Of a DNA stretch of 48,537 nt, positions 44,705 through 48,537 are shown piece by piece (within the stretch, counting starts at the first letter, position 1; every line of letters starts with the position of its first letter). The notes beneath the pieces are model-generated. The model ran no database searches. It was not told the DNA's origin and saw only the letters and a program-made list of their open reading frames with translations. The stretch comes from Paenibacillus zeisoli. GTDB lineage: Bacteria; Bacillota; Bacilli; Paenibacillales; Paenibacillaceae. The stretch lies in contig NZ_RZNX01000017.1 of NCBI RefSeq assembly GCF_003994465.1, positions 1 through 48,537 of the forward strand, read 5' to 3'. Both the position numbers and the translations under genes were made by a program.

Positions 44705-46243
44705 ATGAATAAGCCAAATGAAATGATTGTCGTTCTGGATTTCGGAGGACAATACAACCAGTTAATTGCCAGAAGGATTCGCGATCTGGGTGTGTACAGT
44801 GAACTTCTTCCTTATAACACACCAGTGGAGCGTTTGCGTGAGATCTCCCCGAAAGGGATTATTTTCTCAGGCGGACCTACGAGTGTGTATGCGGAGAATG
44901 CCCCGCATGTAGACCCAGAGATTTTCAACCTGAATGTTCCGATTTTCGGAATTTGTTATGGCATGCAGTTGATGGCTCAGCAGTTGAACGGTAAAGTCGA
45001 ACGTGCTGCCAAGCGGGAATATGGTAAGGCTGACGTAAGCTTTGCAGAGAATTCTGCGCTTACCAAAGGTCTTGAATCCAAGCAGACCGTGTGGATGAGT
45101 CATGGAGATCACGTAGTGGAGCTTCCTGAAGGTTTCCAGATTGATGCTTTCACTGACCATGCGCCTATAGCAGGTTTTAGTAATCCGGACCGCCGCTTAT
45201 ATGGTGTACAGTTTCACCCGGAAGTCCGCCACTCTGTGCATGGCAACGAGATGATTCGTAACTTCTTGTACGAGATCTGCGGCTGCGAAGGCAACTGGAC
45301 GATGGGAACTTTCATTGAGGATACAATTAAGGATATTCGTGAACAGGTCGGAGACAACAATGTATTGTGCGCCCTGAGTGGTGGGGTCGATTCCTCCGTA
45401 GTAGCCATACTTCTCCACAAAGCTATTGGGGACAAGCTTACTTGTATGTTCATCGATCACGGTCTGCTTCGGAAAGGCGAGGCCGAGAGCGTAATGGAGA
45501 CCTTCGTAGGCAAATTTGATATGAAGGTTGTGAAGATTGATGCACGAGAGCGCTTTATGTCGAAGCTTGCTGGTGTAGATGATCCCGAACAGAAACGTAA
45601 AATTATTGGCAACGAGTTTATCTATGTGTTTGACGAGGAGTCCAAGAAGTTCGATCACTTCAAATTCCTGGCTCAAGGAACTCTGTACACGGACATCGTG
45701 GAGAGCGGTACTGCAACAGCGCATACGATTAAGTCACATCACAATGTCGGCGGTCTGCCGGAAGATATGGATTTCGAACTCGTAGAACCGCTCAAGACTC
45801 TGTTTAAAGACGAGGTTCGCAAAGTAGGCGAAGAGTGCGGCCTGCCACGAGAGATCGTATGGAGACAGCCGTTCCCTGGACCGGGTCTGGCCATCCGTGT
45901 TCTTGGCGAAGTAACCGAGGAGAAACTCAAGATTGTACGTGATTCCGACTTCATTCTTCGTGAAGAGATCGCCAAGGCAGGACTTGATCGTGAGATTTGG
46001 CAGTACTTCACAGCCCTGCCAAATATGAAGAGTGTCGGCGTTATGGGTGATGCTCGTACGTATTCCTATACCGTAGGTATCCGCGCGGTGACATCCATCG
46101 ATGGCATGACAGCCGACTGGGCACGTATCCCTTGGGACGTGCTGGAGAAGATCTCCGTTCGTATCGTTAACGAAGTCGATAATGTTAACCGTATCGTTTA
46201 CGACGTAACGTCCAAGCCGCCGGCAACGATTGAGTGGGAATAG
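44705..46243 (+). CDS. guaA: GMP synthase (glutamine-hydrolysing)
   Basis: This cytosolic enzyme (512 residues) aminates XMP to GMP. The class-I glutamine amidotransferase domain has its nucleophile Cys84 in [10 protein letters not shown] and the His in [11 protein letters not shown]. The ATP pyrophosphatase domain follows with [10 protein letters not shown], then the dimerisation domain with [16 protein letters not shown] and the C-terminal [22 protein letters not shown] precedes ATG. It has its own promoter and a strong terminator; the downstream pbuG has separate control. Confidence 0.99.
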   Translation: MNKPNEMIVVLDFGGQYNQLIARRIRDLGVYSELLPYNTPVERLREISPKGIIFSGGPTSVYAENAPHVDPEIFNLNVPIFGICYGMQLMAQQLNGKVERAAKREYGKADVSFAENSALTKGLESKQTVWMSHGDHVVELPEGFQIDAFTDHAPIAGFSNPDRRLYGVQFHPEVRHSVHGNEMIRNFLYEICGCEGNWTMGTFIEDTIKDIREQVGDNNVLCALSGGVDSSVVAILLHKAIGDKLTCMFIDHGLLRKGEAESVMETFVGKFDMKVVKIDARERFMSKLAGVDDPEQKRKIIGNEFIYVFDEESKKFDHFKFLAQGTLYTDIVESGTATAHTIKSHHNVGGLPEDMDFELVEPLKTLFKDEVRKVGEECGLPREIVWRQPFPGPGLAIRVLGEVTEEKLKIVRDSDFILREEIAKAGLDREIWQYFTALPNMKSVGVMGDARTYSYTVGIRAVTSIDGMTADWARIPWDVLEKISVRIVNEVDNVNRIVYDVTSKPPATIEWE

Positions 46244-46253
46244 CACCGAATAC

Positions 46254-46296
46254 AGAAGAGCAATCTCGCTATATGAGATTGCTCTTCTTTTTGTTT
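46254..46296 (+). terminator. Terminator after guaA
   Basis: A perfect 14-bp stem (46254-46267 with 46275-46288) with a 7-nt loop is followed by TTTTTGTTTTTT. Confidence 0.95.
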
Positions 46297-46350
46297 TTTA
46301 CATAACAGGCTTTAAGGGTTGAAAATCATTAAAATTAATAATAGTGAGGT

Positions 46351-46396
46351 AAATCACGAACAATAAAGTAAATGCAGCGTAAAACATTCGTATTTT
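46351..46396 (+). promoter_or_regulatory. Paired PurBoxes (PurR operator) upstream of pbuG
   Basis: A forward CGAA core (46357-46360, within AATCACGAACAAT) and an inverted TTCG core (46387-46390) are 30 bp apart centre to centre, which equals two 14-bp PurBoxes with a 16-bp spacer as used by Bacillus PurR. The boxes match the AWWWCCGAACWWT consensus at about 11 and 10 of 13 positions. The second ends just before the -35 at 46400. Confidence 0.65.
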
Positions 46397-46399
46397 GTG

Positions 46400-46428
46400 T
46401 TGACAAGTTCATCACTCACGCCTACAAT
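46400..46428 (+). promoter_or_regulatory. pbuG promoter
   Basis: A perfect TTGACA (46400-46405) and TACAAT (46423-46428) are 17 bp apart. A second possible set, TTAACG (46458-46463) with TACAAT (46481-46486), also has a 17-bp spacer and shares the word TACAATAAAT. The leader up to the aptamer has small hairpins at 46445-46462 and 46501-46530. Confidence 0.75.
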
Positions 46429-46542
46429 AAATCAAGTAAAGAGTGTTAAAACGATTTTTAACGAGGATTTTCGACAATAATACAATAAATATGGAATGCA
46501 CTAAAGGTAATCTTTACGCAGTCTTTAGTACAAACCATATAG

Positions 46543-46613
46543 CTTTTCGTATAATTCCGGGGATTGGCCCGGGAGTTTCTACGAGGTCACCGTAATGATC
46601 TGGCTACGAAGGG
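46543..46613 (+). ncRNA. Purine (guanine-type) riboswitch aptamer
   Basis: P1 pairs CTTTTCGTA (46543-46551) with TACGAAGGG (46605-46613). J1/2 has TATAA. P2 is CCGGG/CCCGG around GATTGG. The invariant J2/3 GTTTCTAC begins near 46575. P3 carries the loop CACCGTAATG, close to that of Bacillus xpt. The ligand-pairing position in J3/1 reads C (GGCTACG), which specifies guanine/hypoxanthine rather than adenine. It controls pbuG. Confidence 0.92.
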
Positions 46614-46709
46614 AAAAGGCGCTCTGATTCAAGAAGCATACATTGCTCAAGGCCTGCTGTTTAGCAGGAGATGCTGATGCAGCTTCCACCTTTTCCTCCA
46701 AGCTTAGAG

Positions 46710-46740
46710 CCCGGGGACAGTTAGTGTCGCGGGTTTTTTG
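46710..46740 (+). terminator. Riboswitch-controlled terminator before pbuG
   Basis: CCCGGGGACA (46710-46719) pairs with TGTCGCGGG (46725-46733), one bulge, followed by six T residues, 40 bases before the pbuG start. An alternative pairing of GCTCT (near 46621) with AGAGC (46706-46710), and an 85-nt hairpin between GGAAAAGG (46612-46619, overlapping P1) and CCTTTTCC (46689-46696), could switch it. Confidence 0.75.
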
Positions 46741-46778
46741 TCGTCTTTGACTCATTTCTAAGGGGGAGAATTTCTACA

Positions 46779-48149
46779 ATGGATCGGTTCTTTAAGCTAA
46801 AGGAAAATGGAACAAATGTGAGAACAGAAGTGATCGCAGGGATTACCACTTTTATGACGATGGCCTACATCCTGGTTGTTAACAACATCTTCTTGGGTCC
46901 TGGTGGCGCCGGGATCCCGGCTGACGGTGTGTTCTTTGCAACAACAGTAGGCGCAGGCTTGATTACAATCCTAATGGGATTGTTCGTTAACATTCCTATC
47001 GCGCTCGCTCCTGGTATGGGCTTGAACGCTTACTTCATGACAGTCGTTCTTAGTTCCAATGGAGCTATTACCTGGCAAGCTGCGCTGGGTGCGGTATTTA
47101 TCTCGGGGATTATCTTCCTTATCCTTACGGTAACTAAGGTAAGACAACTGCTGATCAAAGCGGTGCCTTCAAGCATTAAGGCAGCAATTACAGTCGGCAT
47201 TGGTCTGTTCGTAGCCATCATTGGTTTCAAACTGAGCAACCTCATGGTAGCCAATCTTGCTGGAGTCAAAGATCCTACTCAGACAGTTCCAGGCAGCAGC
47301 ATGAATTTTGCTCTTGGAGACTTTGTCCATAATCATGATGTTCAACTGACTTTAATTGGTCTGATTGTTATCGCAGTTCTGATGGTGCTTCGCGTAAAGG
47401 GAGCTTTACTAATCGGGATTGTGCTTACAACATTGATCGGTATACCAATGGGAGTTACCCATACGGAAGGGTTATCCAGTGGACACTGGATTCCAACATT
47501 CGAGAATTTAGCTGTAGGTCAGTTTGACCTTGCAGGTGCTTTCAAAATCGGCTTGTTCGAGATCGTATTTATCTTCACTTTCGTTGAGTTGTTTGACACA
47601 TTCGGTACTTTGGTGGGTACAGCTACACGAGCTGGATTAATGAAGAACAAAGAAGAAGGCGAGAAGAAGATCGGTAAAGCGATGCTGGTCGATGCGGTAG
47701 GGGTTAGCGCGGGTGCCGTCCTGGGTACAAGTACAATTACTTCTTATGTAGAGAGTACAGCTGGTGTGGCTGAAGGTGGACGTACAGGTCTTACCTCGGT
47801 AACTACAGGTATTCTGTTCCTTCTGGCCCTATTTATTTCTCCACTAGCAAGTATGGTACCATCGGCTGCAACTGCACCGGCCTTGATTATTGTTGGTGTT
47901 CTTATGATGTCTCAGGTCCGTAATATTGAATGGGATGATTTCCTTCATGCATTTCCGGCCTTCCTTACCATTGTACTGATGCCTTTTACAGGCGGAATCG
48001 CAAACGGAATTTCAGCAGGGATTGTGTCTTATGTAATTCTGGCCTTGTTTAATAACCTCTTCACCAAAAATAAAGTGCAAATTCACTGGTTAATGTGGAT
48101 CTTGGCCATTCTAATCTTATGTCGCTACATTTTCCTTGGGGCTGCATAA
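46779..48149 (+). CDS. pbuG: Guanine/hypoxanthine permease (AzgA-like NCS2)
   Basis: A 456-residue inner-membrane transporter with about twelve to fourteen hydrophobic segments. AzgA-branch motifs are VIAGITTFMTMAYILVVNN, ALAPGMGLNAYFM, FVELFDTFGTLVGTA and GTSTITSYVESTAGVAEGGRTG. Members import guanine and hypoxanthine by proton symport. Specificity for guanine is supported by the guanine riboswitch and PurBoxes in its leader and by the adjacent guaA. AAGGGGGAG lies 10 bases before ATG. A terminator follows, so it is monocistronic. Confidence 0.95.
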   Translation: MDRFFKLKENGTNVRTEVIAGITTFMTMAYILVVNNIFLGPGGAGIPADGVFFATTVGAGLITILMGLFVNIPIALAPGMGLNAYFMTVVLSSNGAITWQAALGAVFISGIIFLILTVTKVRQLLIKAVPSSIKAAITVGIGLFVAIIGFKLSNLMVANLAGVKDPTQTVPGSSMNFALGDFVHNHDVQLTLIGLIVIAVLMVLRVKGALLIGIVLTTLIGIPMGVTHTEGLSSGHWIPTFENLAVGQFDLAGAFKIGLFEIVFIFTFVELFDTFGTLVGTATRAGLMKNKEEGEKKIGKAMLVDAVGVSAGAVLGTSTITSYVESTAGVAEGGRTGLTSVTTGILFLLALFISPLASMVPSAATAPALIIVGVLMMSQVRNIEWDDFLHAFPAFLTIVLMPFTGGIANGISAGIVSYVILALFNNLFTKNKVQIHWLMWILAILILCRYIFLGAA

Positions 48150-48165
48150 CATATTCATCAGTAGT

Positions 48166-48196
48166 AAGCCGGCTCATTAGAGTCGGCTTTTTATTT
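48166..48196 (+). terminator. Terminator after pbuG
   Basis: AAGCCGGCTC (48166-48175) pairs with GAGTCGGCTT (48180-48189), one G-U, ATTA loop, followed by TTTATTT. Confidence 0.9.
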
Positions 48197-48330
48197 AACT
48201 GCTATACCGACATAAATTAAAGGTGTAGAGATACAGCTACCATTTCCCATGGATAACATTTATATAGGAAGTGTTGAGGAAGGGTGAATAACAACGTCTG
48301 AGTTGTAAAAAAATAACTGTTTCAAAAACG

Positions 48331-48359
48331 TTGCATTTGAGTGCCCAGGATGGTATATT
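48331..48359 (+). promoter_or_regulatory. rRNA-operon-type promoter P1
   Basis: TTGCAT (48331-48336) and TATATT (48354-48359) are 17 bp apart, preceded by an A-rich stretch (GTAAAAAAATAAC) like an UP element. It has the same -35 and spacing as the promoter at 48432. Confidence 0.6.
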
Positions 48360-48431
48360 ATAAATCCAGCCAAACACACCGCAGTAATTGAGCGGTAAGC
48401 AGGTAAGTGAATTTCGCAAGAAAAAAACTTC

Positions 48432-48460
48432 TTGCATTCGTGAAGCTGAAGTGATATAGT
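48432..48460 (+). promoter_or_regulatory. rRNA-operon-type promoter P2
   Basis: TTGCAT (48432-48437) and TATAGT (48455-48460) are 17 bp apart with an A tract (AAGAAAAAAACTT) directly upstream. It reads toward the window end. Confidence 0.72.
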
Positions 48461-48537
48461 ATAAGAGTTGCTGATCAAACACTTGATGAAAGTGAAGCGG
48501 TGACGAACAAAAGCGAGTTTGATCTTTGAAAACTGAA
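48461..48537 (+). other. Probable 5' leader of an rRNA operon (continues beyond window)
   Basis: The last bases, TTTGATCTTTGAAAACTGAA, match the conserved leader found just upstream of 16S rRNA genes in Bacillus and Paenibacillus. Together with the tandem promoters, this predicts a 16S rRNA gene shortly past the edge; the gene itself is not in the window. Confidence 0.75.

Overview
The window looks like a chromosomal segment of a Paenibacillus-type member of the Bacillota. The reasons are strong GGAGG-type ribosome binding sites, frequent GTG and TTG starts, an SLH-domain surface protein, repeated use of the copper-amine-oxidase N-terminal (CuAO-N) module in secreted proteins, and Bacillus-style purine control upstream of a guanine permease. 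It is mostly housekeeping DNA. I see no phage, insertion sequence, CRISPR array or tRNA gene. Species cannot be named from the sequence alone.

Layout. 1-1583 is the 3' part of an SLH-domain protein. 1.8-8.7 kb carries sodA (-), a chromate transporter, a GNAT acetyltransferase, signal peptidase I, queG, an HD-GYP protein, a YneF-family membrane protein and folE. 8.8-12.7 kb carries a superoxide dismutase fused to a helical DUF2935-like domain, an alpha/beta hydrolase, an IclR regulator and a small membrane protein. 12.8-16 kb is a leftward operon: GntR regulator, membrane protein, secreted hydrolase. Then follow cysK, a 146-bp inverted-repeat element, a secreted CuAO-N protein and aconitase (acnA, -). 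21.8-28.9 kb runs rightward: amidase-domain protein, ddl, an unknown 106-aa protein, uvsE, fabI, an inositol-monophosphatase-family protein, a small charged protein and a GDSL esterase. 29.1-34.5 kb holds a secreted unknown (-), a PhoX-like phosphatase and a two-domain multicopper oxidase. 34.8-38.6 kb holds hemL and an LCP ligase (-), bcp (+) and a DedA protein (-). 38.8-44.6 kb holds a polysaccharide deacetylase and a MoxR-DUF58-transglutaminase operon. The window closes with guaA, a PurR-box plus guanine-riboswitch leader, pbuG, and two tandem rRNA-type promoters reading out of the window.

Themes. Cell-envelope genes recur (SLH protein, signal peptidase, Ddl, LCP, deacetylase, six CuAO-N proteins). 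So do oxidative and metal stress genes (two SODs, Bcp, ChrA, multicopper oxidase). guaA and pbuG form a guanine synthesis and uptake block next to what should be an rRNA operon.

Most interesting. The inverted repeat GTTTCA-N5-TGAAAC lies just downstream of a TATACT -10 hexamer both before the IclR gene and before acnA 10 kb away, which suggests that this IclR protein may control aconitase. Also notable are the DUF2935-SOD fusion with a low-complexity linker, the layered purine control with an unusually long expression platform, the 146-bp inverted-repeat element, and the spread of one CuAO-N module over six unrelated secreted proteins.
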